This document shows positions 25,574-37,568 of a stretch of 64,000 nucleotides of DNA, piece after piece. The notes below the pieces were generated by a model, which worked only from the letters and a program-made list of their open reading frames with translations, was not told where the DNA came from and searched no databases. Each line of letters begins with the position of its first letter. The first letter of the stretch is position 1. Both the position numbers and the translations under genes were made by a program. The DNA lies in assembly GCA_013396635.1 (NCBI GenBank), contig WBMW01005275.1, forward strand, positions 248,001 through 312,000, written 5' to 3'. Source of the DNA: Penelope pileata. Taxonomy: Eukaryota > Chordata > Aves > Galliformes > Cracidae.

Positions 25574-27799
25574 ACTTGCTTTGGAATTTGATCAGAATTT
25601 CAGAGAAAGCATCGTATGATTTTTCCATTACAAAAATTACAAGGATCTCTCTTGTGGAAAATATAATATTCCCAAATCTATATCACACTGTACTTACAAT
25701 GTAGTATAAGAGTATGCCCAGGGCATGGTTTGAGATCAAATGTTCAAGTCATATATTTTTTTGCTTTCTGGTATACTCTAAATGACTACTTTCAGGCATC
25801 TCAGGTGCTACTGTTCTATGTGGGAGATTTGAATGCATTTTGCGCTTTTTGTAGTATTGCTGATGTCATACTTATGATCAAGTCTTAAGGACATATCCAG
25901 GTGGTCTGTAGTTGTTTCAGCAACTTCCAGCTATTGGCCTGTAAAATGATACTTGTCCGTTTGGTTAGGCTATACTGCATCCATCTGTCCTAGGAAGACC
26001 CTGGAGCCACCACTCACTGGGATGCATGCATTTAAGTCTTCCTCCTTTCATTCCATTACTCTTGCCCTTCTCCTGTACATGCTTGAATCTGGGAGCCCAA
26101 TACCATGTCATCCACCACCATGTAAGAAGAAGCTCTCCTGGGAACCATTCACTGCAAGTGAGCCACTGTATGGCATGCAGGCTACTGTTCATCATCTATT
26201 ACGAGCGTAGTTACCCTGGAGGGCAACATCACTGATGCAGGTGCAAGTTTCTAGTCTATCTCCCATCAGATTCATCAGCTCCTATCTCTACCTGTGACCT
26301 TTGGAAATATTTCTGAGAATATCCTGAGAACCAGGACTGGACACCCACCCCTGAAGCACTCCAAATCATCAATGAGGGCATTGGGATCATCCATTGCATC
26401 TCAACTGCCAGGTAGTGGAGGATAACAGCTTTAATAGCTGTCTCTTCCATCTTGTGTGTGCTACCTACACAGTGAGAGGGGTGTAGAAATAGCTTGGAAG
26501 AGTGCCTGGGGCCCAGGGCTATCTGTAATGCATGACAGATGTAGACAAGGCAATCCTCAGCATCTCACCGGGGAATTTAATTAGTATTACATATAAAAGG
26601 TAGAGGTAAATTAATTCTGTTCAAAGAGTAGTTGAAAGGATTGGAACCATTTTAAACAGGGGTTGTTTTACACATGGATATGCAGAAAATAAATTGAACA
26701 TGGTTATCTTCCTTCTTCCCATTAAAAGAGAAAATTTAAAGGCAGTAAATTTAAAAGTGACAGAAATAAATTCTTTTATAAGACCTGGGCAACTCACTGC
26801 CACACAGTATCAGAGAGACCTAACAGGATGTAAAACAGGTTTAGCAATTTCCAATTATAAAGAATATTTGTAATAATAACTGAAGGAAAAATGTCCTTCA
26901 GATTGAGGTCATACCACAAGCTAATGAAGGTTAAGAGGAAACTTCATTTAATTCAAGTTAATCTTTAATTGCCACTCCTGCATTTCCTGTGCTTTTCTCT
27001 GAAGCATCTGACTGTGACCAGTGTTGATCAACAACAGAAAAGTGTACACTCGTAGCATAACATTCTGTAAAGCAAGACTATTAACAAAAAAAGAAGCGGC
27101 TTTCTGTAAAAACACTGTAAGTTCTATTGTAAGAAATAAGCACCAAGAAAAACATTGGTCTCTTTTTTTTATATTTATTTGTTAACTCTGTGATTTGACA
27201 GTGCATTGTGGATAGTCCATGTCACTTTTTCACTGATGGCCTCTCACTTCCCCAGGCTGCAGAAACAATATTCACCAGTAACACTCCACCAGTCACAGCA
27301 AAATATGAAGGAAAACACAGAAAAGGCAGCATGCAGGGATGTGGGGTGCAGAGAAAAGAAAGAAAGATGGAATTGTGGGAATGATTTTTTTTTGATATGC
27401 TGTATGTCAGGGTGTCCCAAATGATTGTCTTTAACAACAATAGGGCAATGGACAACATCCTTTCATTTTTGGAATAAATTAAATACAAACCAGGGCATGC
27501 CATGCAAGAGATCTGTATTTGAATATTTTTTTAAGCATTCAGTTTTTAAGTAATCAAGTTGAAGTGACTCTCTGGTGGCTGTCCTTTGTGAGTTACAAAA
27601 ATGATAATCCAGAATCTTCTTCAAACAAAAATTAAATACAATCTTTCATGAAATTGATTTGGCTACTTGTCTGTTATGACAATATGAATGGGGGTTATTC
27701 AGTGAAATCCCTACTTTGGTAGAGAAATAACTGTCACCCCAAGTTTCTCCTGTTATTTCAACAGATTAGCAATATTATTTTCACTTCCTTTTCCTCATG
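25574..27799. other. Mostly unique sequence, one coding-like stretch
   Basis: No gene is recognised. The stretch 25950-26480 is richer in GC than its surroundings and has several overlapping short frames on both strands (listed separately). The rest is AT-rich and featureless. Confidence 0.5.
25950..26480. other. GC-richer, coding-like but unidentified stretch
   Basis: Open frames of 60-85 codons overlap on both strands, at 25953-26210 (plus) and at 25965-26195 and 26256-26450 (minus). The sequence looks like worn-out coding DNA or an old repeat, but I could not match it to a family. It may equally be chance. Confidence 0.2.
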
Positions 27800-28129
27800 A
27801 GTGGGCCCAAGAGAACCTTATAATATTCAACAAATCCAAATGCAAGGTCTTGCACCAGGGTCACAGCAACCCCCGCTATCAATACGAGCTGGGGGATGAA
27901 AGGATAGAGCACAGCCCTGCCAAAAAGGACTTAGGGGTACTGGTAGATGGTAAGCTGGACATGAGCCAGCCATGTGCTTTCACAGCCCACAAAACCAACA
28001 GAATTCTGGGCTGCATCAAAAGAAGTGTGGCCAGTAGGTCAGGGAGGTGATCCTGCCCCTCTGCTCTGCACTGGTGAGACCTCCCCTGGAGCACTGCATC
28101 CAGATGTGGAGTCCTCAGCACAGGAGAGA
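27800..28129 (+). pseudogene. Decayed CR1 ORF2, C-terminal region
   Basis: The translation reads EWAQENLIIFNKSKCKVLH, then PRYQYELGDERIEHSPAKKD, LGVLVDGKLDMS and NRILGCIKRSVASRS before a frameshift near 28045. These are signature phrases of the CR1 reverse-transcriptase C-terminal region. After the frameshift, an ILPLCSAL-like and a CIQMWSP-like reading resumes in another frame. The fragment carries no catalytic motif and cannot encode a working protein. It is more open than other remnants here, with about 82 codons intact, so it is probably not very old. Confidence 0.85.
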
Positions 28130-28141
28130 CATGGACCTGTT

Positions 28142-28142
28142 N
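28142..28142. other. N at CR1 breakpoint, probable collapsed gap
   Basis: CR1 sequence runs to the base before the N and is not seen after it. Confidence 0.55.
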
Positions 28143-28455
28143 TTCCTTTACTAAAATTGTATTCCATTAAAATGTTCAAATGCACCTCTAGGGGAACTTT
28201 TCAATATCAACCCAGACTGACAGTCTATTAGATTTTGCTAACGACTGGGAGAATGCATAAAACACTTGGAGATTCTTGGACATATGGTGGAACAAAACTA
28301 CATAGGTAATATTATCAACGTCACCAAATTCTTCCAAAGCTGCTTCAAAGTTATCGCTACTAACATATTCACAAACCATTTATAGGAAGACAAGAAGTTT
28401 GTATGTGCCCATTTCTTTTCTCCTCTACAATGCTCCTCCAAAGCCAGAATTTTTA

Positions 28456-28480
28456 AATATATATATATATATATATATAT
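28456..28480 (+). repeat. (AT)n microsatellite
   Basis: About twelve uninterrupted AT units. Confidence 0.92.
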
Positions 28481-29100
28481 TTTCTATTGACAAACTAAGA
28501 TTTTCAGAAATCCCACTTGGTGGAATTCTTGTAAGTGGAAGTTCATGTTTTTGAAACAGCTCACCAGAAACTCATGTGGATGGTTCCAGAACATTACAGC
28601 TGCTCTTTCTTACTGACAGTTTTACTTCCTGATAAATACTTTTTACTACTTAAGTAAACATATTTCAGTCTATTTGAAAAAACATATCACATATCAACTC
28701 TAATCTGATATTTAAATAAGAAAATTAAATTATTGGGAAGGCAGGTCTCATACGTCCTAGGATAATTTTAACCAAGCATATTACTAGCAAATCCTCTGCA
28801 TTTGATTTGTTACACTCTGAACTGCTTTGTAGGATTTGACTGGAAATTCCAGAGACAGCCAATACACAGTTAGTGTACACACACCTTTTCCCAGAAACTT
28901 CTACATAATTAGGCCAGGCTATACAGTTAAATATAAGTGCTTATTATCTTAGCTACACAAATCTTTTGCTAATTTCCATACACTACTATTGAATATGGGT
29001 CATCCTCATTATTTCCTGTCTACCTTGGACAATTGATACATCCTGTTCATAAAAGCTGAATGTCATAACCTATGACTGAAATATTTGCTTAGTATTCTAG

Positions 29101-29140
29101 CTATTATTATTATTTCTGTTATCATCATCATTATTATTAA
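29101..29140 (+). repeat. (ATT)/(ATC) trinucleotide tract
   Basis: Imperfect ATT units on either side of three ATC units. Confidence 0.8.
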
Positions 29141-32100
29141 GTTCATCTAGAAACAGGACTTTTTGTTCTGTGCCTACAAGTTCAAACCCAAGGTGAAACT
29201 CCACACGAAAAATTATACGTGATTAAACTGGAACCTGGCAGAGACACAAATCCAACACAAAGAATTCAACTCATTAAAAAAACATCAAGCAAGCAGGTGC
29301 TCGGCAGTTTTGATATGACTGAGCCGCACAGCAGATGGGGGTGAATACTAAGGGGCAGATCTTAGCTGGTGTACATTTTCCCAGCTCTGCTGGCTTCAAC
29401 AGAGCTGTCACAATTTACATCAGCAGAGATATGCCCTGGAATACTGAGTGAAAAATAGCAAGTGGCCACATATTTGACTTAGAAGCAATGGTGAGAGATG
29501 CAATATTGTAACAGTAGGCACAAAATTACATTGTAAAATCTAAACACTTCATGAGGAAAATTGGTAACTCCAATTCCAGATTTCTTTTTAAATTCTGATT
29601 TTTGTTTACTGTTTTCAATTAATAACTCTCTATTCTTGTTTGAATGGAAAAATTAAAGAGCTTAGGGTAGATTTTTGTCAAAAACAATATATATCCTTCA
29701 CTACTAACATAGGTTTATTAATAACTCTAAGAAAACAGTGGTTCTTTCCAAGCAAGTATGGAGAAGAATGTTCCAGGCTCTGGTATTTTTTGGTAGGATA
29801 TACTGTGGTGTACAGGCATTTACAAAATGATACTTTCAACTCCTTTTAAAAAGCAAGACCTAAATTTAAAATCTTGTTTTCTGCAATTATAGGGAGAAAT
29901 CCCTATTTCAGAAGATAATCCCACATTTTCATAGAGTTGTATTAGCTGGAATGATCTTATTTACCCTCAGAGAGGGCTATTGATTTTAAGCTTTTCTCAT
30001 CCTGGTAGCATGCACACTTCTCATCTTCCCAAGTCCAAGTGCCACGTGCCAAGTCCAGTGAATTGTCCAGGCTCCTGATAACATAACGGGGCATGTGGTT
30101 GCAAGCACTGGTCACATAAGAGGCATGTTGTGCAAAGGGAACAGGAGGCAGTTATAGCTGGTCAGCAAAATGTTGGCCAGGAGGACTCATTGCACCATTG
30201 GGCTGAGTAAGGCTATGAACAAAGGATGCAGTGCATCTCCACAGCCTTCCCTTGTGCTGCGATCTCACTTATCACAGATCCAGCAGCTGGACAGATTTTC
30301 CATGTGGATGTGGTGGGACTATGATGAGAAAAGCTGAGAGGGAAGCTGTGGGGCAATGAGGTGAAAGCTAGAAAATGTACTGTGTGGAGAGCATGTGAGA
30401 CTCAGCATGTCCAAACTGGTTCATTGAGGAGAAATTCATGCCACAGCCCAGGCTCTCCTGTACTAATTGGAGTTGGAGGGTGTCTGACAGCAAGAGCCTC
30501 TTACAGCTAATGGAACTTGTGGCTGAAACGTGATGATTCAGCTGCAAAACACCAGCCCAAATGACAGACTCTAAAAAGCCAGTAAAGTCCTGGAATATGT
30601 CAACTTCTCAACAGGTTAAATTGGCTCTGCTCCTGACGACTGCAAGCAGAAGCACTCTGGCTAGTATAATCTAAAAGCAAACAAAGCTCATGATCACACA
30701 ATAAGACTGTGTCTGCTCCTGGATTGAGCTGACCTGCAGCAATTTTTATTCGTGCAATTATCATAAATAAAAATTTTTAACACTACAAGTATGAACACAA
30801 ACAAGGACTAAATATGAGCACATAGAATGCAGGATTGGACTCACTGTGCTAACAGAACCTCTTCACGCTGACTTACTGTGCTTCTTAATTAACATGACTT
30901 TGTCGGTCATCGTTTTCATTTAAGGGAAATGCTTAATGAGCACTCTACTTAGTTGTTCAAAAATAATTGGAGACACTTATAAGCACAAGAGCGCGTACAG
31001 AAGTACCTGCCGTGCCATGCCCCCACAGGCTGGAAACATATATCTTTTCTGCAGGAGCTGGGATTTTTTTCTGTGACAAGAAAAAGGGAGACAATCTGAA
31101 GCTTCAGGTATTACCTGAGAGGGCTAATTCCCCATCTTCCCTCCATGTTGTTAAGGGAAGCATTGCTTAATCAGAGGCTGAGAGACTGAAAGCATCTACA
31201 CTCACTTCCCCGACATTTCCAACTAATTTTCTAGAATCAGTTTGTTTTTTTGTTGACAAAGAGTAGAATCATGAGGTCACTAACTAAGTCCAAATGAAGA
31301 CAGCCTTTGGCTTCTCCAGAGTGTGAGATTTATTCAATTACCAAGCCTTAGAAAAGCCACATGAACTGTCATCCGGATGAAGGATCTGCCTGAGGCCTTG
31401 CCTGACATGTGCCAATGACCTACAGCACTTAGAACTTCAATGGCAACATCACTCCTCACGTTCAGCTTGATTTTCCCATCAATAGTTCTCAGTCTATGTA
31501 TCTTGAGCGCCCGACAGCTTCCGGCTACTTCATCGGACTATTGCCTTTCCTGGCAACTACCCCGATGAGAAAAGGCCTGAGCAGCTATAGACAATTTGCT
31601 GTGTGTCACAATTCACATAGCCCTAGGTATGAAGAATCTCAAGACCAGAGGGTGGTCTGCTCTTAGTGACTTCTTCTTCGGGAGCTCTTCAAGGCAGGGA
31701 GCAGCCCACAAACATGTGCAGCCACAGACAATGCACATTGTGTGCATAGTAATGCCAGGAAAAAGGTGTGAGGTATACCCATTCAGGAAGGCTGGCCAGC
31801 ATGGTTTTACTCATCCTTTTATTCATAAGCTTTCCTATATTTGTCCATAATATGCAGTTTCATATAGAAGTTCCTGTCTTATTCCCACATTTAATCTTAT
31901 GTCTGTGCATTCACAAACACAAACAACCCTTCATCACAGCCAAGAACTGCAAGAGGAGTCAGGAGAGCCCTGCTCCAACTGGGTACTAGTGGTGTATTGC
32001 CTTTTCCCTGCCCTGCAGTTAATTCTGTCACTGAATGCACCACATTCTGGTCTCTAACCAGATCTATCTCATGCTTGTTCCTATCTCAGACCTTCAGCTT

Positions 32101-34390
32101 TTCTTCTCCTGCTGTTCTTAAATTTCTCCCTGAGGAAGACAGCTAAAGCAATAAAGTCACCATCTTGGCTTCCTCTGAGAACAGGGACCTTACCTTAAAC
32201 TGCTCCCTGCAAGTGAGCAAGTAGGAAGGAAGGACTATTTCCCCCTTTCAAGCAGTACTAAAAATACTCGTGCTCAGATAGCCCAACTCATTGGCAAGAC
32301 ATTAACATTGCCCAACTTGCAAAAGGGAAACCTGTTGGCATCCATCTTTCCATGCACCACGGTGATCACTCCTCATCATCTCAGCTACCAGATTCAGACC
32401 ATGTGTTTTGATCCCTCTTTCTTTCAACATCATACTATGGCTGAGAGGTCAAAATGTTACTTGCCATGTACAATGCTTTTATTCTTCACATTGCCATGAA
32501 TCATAGATGATGCCATGCTAACAGCTTCTACTGCAATTTTGAGATTGAAATCAGATTGCCAGTGTGAGATCAGGTTGCAGGATCAAGTATATTACTCTCA
32601 CCAGTAATGGCTCCACCAGGTCAATTACTGCAAGCTATTATGGTACTCCATCTTCTGTGTTCATACAGACTAACTGCAAAGCCTTTCTTAATTTTAGCTT
32701 TGAATGGAATGGTTGTTACAGCTCCTACATAAGATTAATGACACAAGGACACAAGTTATGTTCATTTCTTGAGAGAAAATAAATAAGTTAACACCTAAGA
32801 ATGAAGATATTTGATTCCCTTAGTAAACAGATACTACTGCATGTTACATTAATGTGTGCTTTTATAAGTTGAAAATAGCACAGTATATGTAATTCAACAC
32901 TCAAAATTCGACTCCTCAGTGAAAGTATACTGCAGCCAATCTGACAAAAAAAGAGTCAAAAATGATAATTACTTCCTGATAGTCTAGCAAATGACGAACA
33001 GAAGAATGTAAAGGAACAGTCTGATGCATCATAAATAGCAACCCTGACCAATTAAAAATGTATATCACTGAGATGCAGACTTTCATGTTATGGAATAATT
33101 TTAGTGGGTTTCTATCAAAGGCTGTCTCAATAGAAATCTGATGAGAGACTGAGATCTGATGAAGCTAGACAGAGAGATATTATGAGCATTCACTGCCGAG
33201 ATAGATATTTTTAACATCAAGAACAACAAATATTAATTAGACGTCCATGATAAAGTTTCAGCATTTCTGCAGCCTTATATAGGATGAATCTCAATGTCAA
33301 ATTGCATTTCTCACATTATCTTCTTTTTCACTTGCAGTCTTTTGATGCCATCCTTATCTTTCAAGCACGGTGATTTTTCCCAAGATGCCCTTTGCAGCTG
33401 GTCATTGAGGAAGACATCAGATTAGAGTTGAAGAATTTGGGCCTGATTCTCTGTGGATACATTTTAAGGTAGCACCTGATTTTGCTCTGTTGCTCAGCTT
33501 CTCTCATCTGATGATGTATTTCTCTTAAAGAATATTACGAACTGAAAGTGTAAAAAAACTTGGCAGAAGAACTAATTGTGATCTTGCTTTCAGTTTGACC
33601 TTGAGTTCAGGGCACCGTAATCAACCTCCTCTATGTACCATGCCCTCCAGCCTCACTCCACTAAGTGTCCAGCTCTCGCTGGCAATATTGCTTTCTTCTG
33701 TGTTCTTGGCAAAGAGTCAGACATGATTCTGCTCTCCTTTCTCATTCAGACATGCTTTCAAAAGTGACATGAGCCTCCTGCAGGGTACTCAATTTCTAGA
33801 CAGCAGATAATTATTGATGTTTCAGTGAGATCTGGGTGGGGAAGATTACTAATGTATTAAACGAGTAATGTGAGGCCCCAAGACTGTCCCAAGGACAAAG
33901 AGATGAGATCAAACTTTATTGCTATAAAGGATCACAGACTTTGCAGAAATTCTTCCTTTTGAGGGATAATCAGAACCATACATTCCATAGTACTGGCTTT
34001 CAAAGAAAACCAGTTCTTTGCTTTTGTTATAAACTAAGGCAAATTTTAAAGCATTAATGTATTTTGCACTTAAAATCTAACAGCTCCATGGGAAAGATTA
34101 GGGGCAGCTAATCCCCTTCTTCGCAAATCTGGAATACAAAATAGGCATTGGAGAAACACCTTCTGGTTACACCATATTCACTGGTGTGAGAGCAGATATC
34201 TCTAAGCAGGAAGTCTGATGAGTCTGATTGGATAGCATGGGACAAGGGAAACCCAGGAGGTTGGGAGAATGGCAAAGTATGAGACAGGGATGTCTAGGGG
34301 ATTTGATGCTTGTAACTCATTTTGCAGCTCTTTCTGAATATGTACAGAGCCAAGTATCAAGTAAGTTTTTCTGTCATTTTGGAATTTTTC

Positions 34391-34441
34391 CTTTTTTCTT
34401 TTCTTTTCTTTCTCTCTCTCTCTCTCTCTTTTNNNNTTTTT
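34391..34441 (+). repeat. (TC)n/T-rich tract with 4-N gap
   Basis: T-rich sequence leads into about nine TC units, then four N at 34433-34436 and more T. The true length of this microsatellite is unknown because of the gap. Confidence 0.85.
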
Positions 34442-36873
34442 GTAGGCTATGAAATGCCAATAAAAGGTTACGTAACTAGCTTTCATTCTCCATTTCAATA
34501 TCTGGAGTACTTCTGATGTGATTTTGCTAAAACTGTAAATGAGGAGATGGAGGATTCTTTCTCAAGTTATATTTATGAAATCTCAACTGACACTTTCTCA
34601 AAGGATCAAATGCAACTCTACAGCCATGGAGACTTGACCCTGCTTGGGCTGGAAGTCAGCAGAGGCTCACTGGGAGGCTGGGAGCAGTCCCAGGTGCACC
34701 CAATTAAAATTCATCCACCTCTCTGCAGAGAAAGCTGACATGAACTTAGCTGTGAAGGGAATTATCCTCTCTGGGGATCCAGCATCCTCAATTCTTGGGC
34801 TCAGAAAAGCAATTCTGAAGAAATAAATGCTGCCTTTCCAATATACCAGAAATTTGCTAAGCCTGGTACAAGTGTGACTAATTTTGCCCTATCAAAATCA
34901 GTATTTCAGAACATCATGCAAGTTGTCCAGCACACATCAGTAAGCCTATCAGTGAGTAATGACAGCTTGGAGGAGTAAAACCTGAAAATTAAGGACATAA
35001 CACTGTCTGATTTTTTTCTCTCTTACAGTTTTGATGTTGACACTGACAAAGTGGGAAAAAAGCCAGAACTGATTTTGTCTTGTAACTACCTATTTACATA
35101 CAAAGTTTTTGTTTCACTTGCAGAATACACTTAGGATACTTCATTTCCTTCCTCATATTACCACTTGTTCCTATGTGAGACTGAAAATGGAAGCAATTGA
35201 CATATGAAGAGAAAATAATAATCGAAGCACCTCAGTTCTATGACAAACTGCATTAAAGTGGTTTGTAAATCATTGTGCCTCACAGTGGCAACGGAAAGAG
35301 GTGGGACACACATTACCTGAGAAACCGCATCTCAGTTGCTAGAACACCATTTTGGTGAGTGCTTTGAATCCTGACAGGCTGACTAGAAGTACTTACTATT
35401 ATCTTTCAACACAATTGCAGCTGTGAATGTTTTGTTAAAAGTTAAAGAAAAAATTGTTGGCCATAACTTAGCTGTCAAACAGCTCATAGCCTATGATTTT
35501 CCCTTTAAAGTACCTTGCAATGTTTAGCTGCTGCTCTTCATGACAAGCATTTTTTTTTTGTCAGTAAAATGAGTGAAACAAGCTAGAACTTAAAAGAAAA
35601 TGCTAAAACTGTTAGAAAAGCTTCATTGTCTTTCAAAGAACTTGAACAAATATAAAGGATGTAAAATCATATTTGGATTTTACTGGCACTTAACATGGTA
35701 CAACTAATTTAACTGATCAGACCGAGCTAGCACGACTTAATTTTGAAGGAATATAATGGGTTAAGAAGTGGGATGAATAGATAATAGTGCAATGAAAAGC
35801 AAAGCTATTGATGGCTTAAGATGGCTGATACATTTCATTTATAACCATCTTTACTTAACTGAAGATTTTCTAAGTCTTAAATCATTTATCCTAACATTTT
35901 ATGTGTTCAGTGTCTGGCATACAAAATTCTTTTCACTAACAGCATTGAATTTACCTCCATTCACACACAAAATGACTGGTCTAAAATTGGTAACAGGGCC
36001 TAAGTTTTGGTGTTTATTTCTGAAAAACACTCTACCATGATACTTAAGAGCTGTATAAAATTACTGAGAACTTTCAGAGATTCATCTTTTGCCTAAATTG
36101 TACACTGACCTGAAATTAAATAGGCTTTGGTAGTGCTCAGAATCTGCACTGTGACTTTACCGCAAAAGACAGCACAGGACCAGAGAGCAGCCTGGAGAGC
36201 AAAAAGAGACTTAGGACAATTTTTTAATTTTGCCAGTGGGGAGAGTCCACTGAATTTGGCGAAAGCTGGCTTCCCACCACAGCAGAACTTCCTGCAAAGC
36301 GTCAAAGTTGCAGCACGTGCCTGGCTTGGTGTCTGGGTGCCAGCAGGCTCAGGACCGGGCCAGGTGCTCCTAGCTCCAACACTGTGACTTCTGGGACTGC
36401 TCTCAGCTCCTTCTGAATAAACTGTGTGCTCCCTCAAGGTGAAAAGTGAAACCAAAACATTCTGCTCAAATAGCAGTTTTTGGAAACGTATTCTTTTTAG
36501 GTTTTCTAAGGATTTCTAATTTTCATTAAACTCACCCTAAATACTGAAAAAAAACCCACCACATTTGTAGTTTATAGGAAAACAGAGCACTGCAAAATGT
36601 CCTCAAGCATCTGATAAAATACAAGGCAGTACAAAGGTGCACAGTTCTGAAACAGGACTGAAAGGTAAAATATTGTATGTCCAAAAGCCTCAGCCTTTAA
36701 CTGAACTTCCTTTCTAAACCCTGGATACATGCCATAGGAGAGAGAATTCTACTGACCTTAGGGGGTATATAAAAAGGCTCTAAACACACTAAAAATGAAT
36801 TATGGAAATATTGGCTTCATTGTAAAGGCAAAAATTTTATATCAACCTCTAACACCTTTAGACTGTTTACCTG

Positions 36874-36893
36874 TTTTTTTTTTTTTTTTTTTT
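36874..36893 (+). repeat. Poly(T) tract
   Basis: Twenty uninterrupted T. Confidence 0.92.
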
Positions 36894-37130
36894 CCGGTTT
36901 TACAAATTTTTTTTATTGCAGTTCATACAAATACAATTAAGTAAAAGGAAAGATCCTGCACTAATGAAAATGTAGTCCATATCACAGGTAAACTGAAACT
37001 AAAATCATCTCTGCTGCTTCTAAAAAAAAATACATTCTTTTTCTAGAGCATGGTGCTGCCAACCACCAGGGAGTTTGTGCTGACCTTCTGTACCTGCAAT
37101 TCTGACTTTTGGAAGATGGAAATAGGTTTT
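36874..37130 (-). pseudogene. Candidate retrocopy 3' end (poly(A) signal plus A20)
   Basis: Read on the minus strand, an AATAAA (36917-36912) is followed 18 bases later by an uninterrupted run of 20 A (36893-36874), the layout of a reverse-transcribed mRNA tail. The sequence before it on that strand looks like ordinary 3' UTR: moderately AT-rich, with no CR1 features. I could not identify a parent gene or a coding part farther along. CR1 machinery seldom makes poly(A)-tailed retrocopies, so such copies are scarce in birds. A chance T run beside a chance hexamer in AT-rich DNA is a real alternative. The far boundary given is arbitrary. Confidence 0.3.
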
Positions 37131-37526
37131 CTTTTTTTAAATATATGAAGTACTAGAGTGCTGTTTGTTCTATAGCTTGTAGGTTTAGTAGAGCAAAAGA
37201 AATGAGAGCTTTAGCCAAATGTAAGGGCAGGCCTCTCTCATGAGATTACAAAATCAATCAGCTCCTGTTTATTGCACACCGACAGAGTCACCTGCTGTGG
37301 CTAAGTCGCAGAGACTGCTAAAACACTAAACATTACCAAAATCTTATATACTTTGCTGAGTAAATTGAGGTGTCCCCTGACACACAAGTAGCTTTCTCAC
37401 AGGCATATAAGAGGTATAACGGTATTTCAGTCTTCTGTGGGAAAGGCATATAGGGGAGGATGAAAAGAGGTGCAGAAAGGTGAATGTGCACTGTTACAGC
37501 ACAGCACTTCTTTCCTCAGGTATTTC

Positions 37527-37568
37527 AAATTCACTCCTTGGAGTGAATTTCACTCCTCACATGAGGAG
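37527..37568. repeat. Two adjacent perfect palindromes
   Basis: AAATTCACTCC and GGAGTGAATTT (11-bp arms, 2-base centre; 37527-37550) are followed after 2 bases by CTCCTCA and TGAGGAG (7-bp arms, 2-base centre; 37553-37568). Both are perfect. No T run follows, and no repeat family is recognised. Confidence 0.9.

Larger units (their letters stand above)
27800..28142 (+). mobile_element. CR1 LINE, ORF2 C-terminal/3' part, cut at an N
   Basis: Sense CR1 sequence covering the end of the reverse-transcriptase reading frame: AATCCAAATGCAAGGTC, GAATTCTGGGCTGCATCAAA, GTGGCCAGTAGGTCAGGGAG, then CTGGTGAGACC and GAGACATGGACCTGTT. It stops abruptly at the N at 28142, and the next bases are unrelated AT-rich DNA. 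The remaining ~0.5 kb of CR1 3' sequence is absent. This is either a truncation or, more likely, a gap closed with one N. Confidence 0.9.
28143..36864. other. Long unique stretch, no gene seen
   Basis: About 8.7 kb with no recognised gene. 30000-30550 is somewhat richer in GC and includes a CACGTG within GTGCCACGTGCC, but nothing supports a promoter. 31500-31580 has a small GC-rich patch with a few CpGs. Simple repeats and an N run are listed separately. Confidence 0.5.

Noticed and set aside
30040..30060. CACGTG E-box as a promoter element
   Set aside because: A single hexamer with no CpG island, no TATA or initiator arrangement and no downstream gene.
37527..37568. Rho-independent terminator
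   Set aside because: The context is eukaryotic and no T run follows the hairpins.
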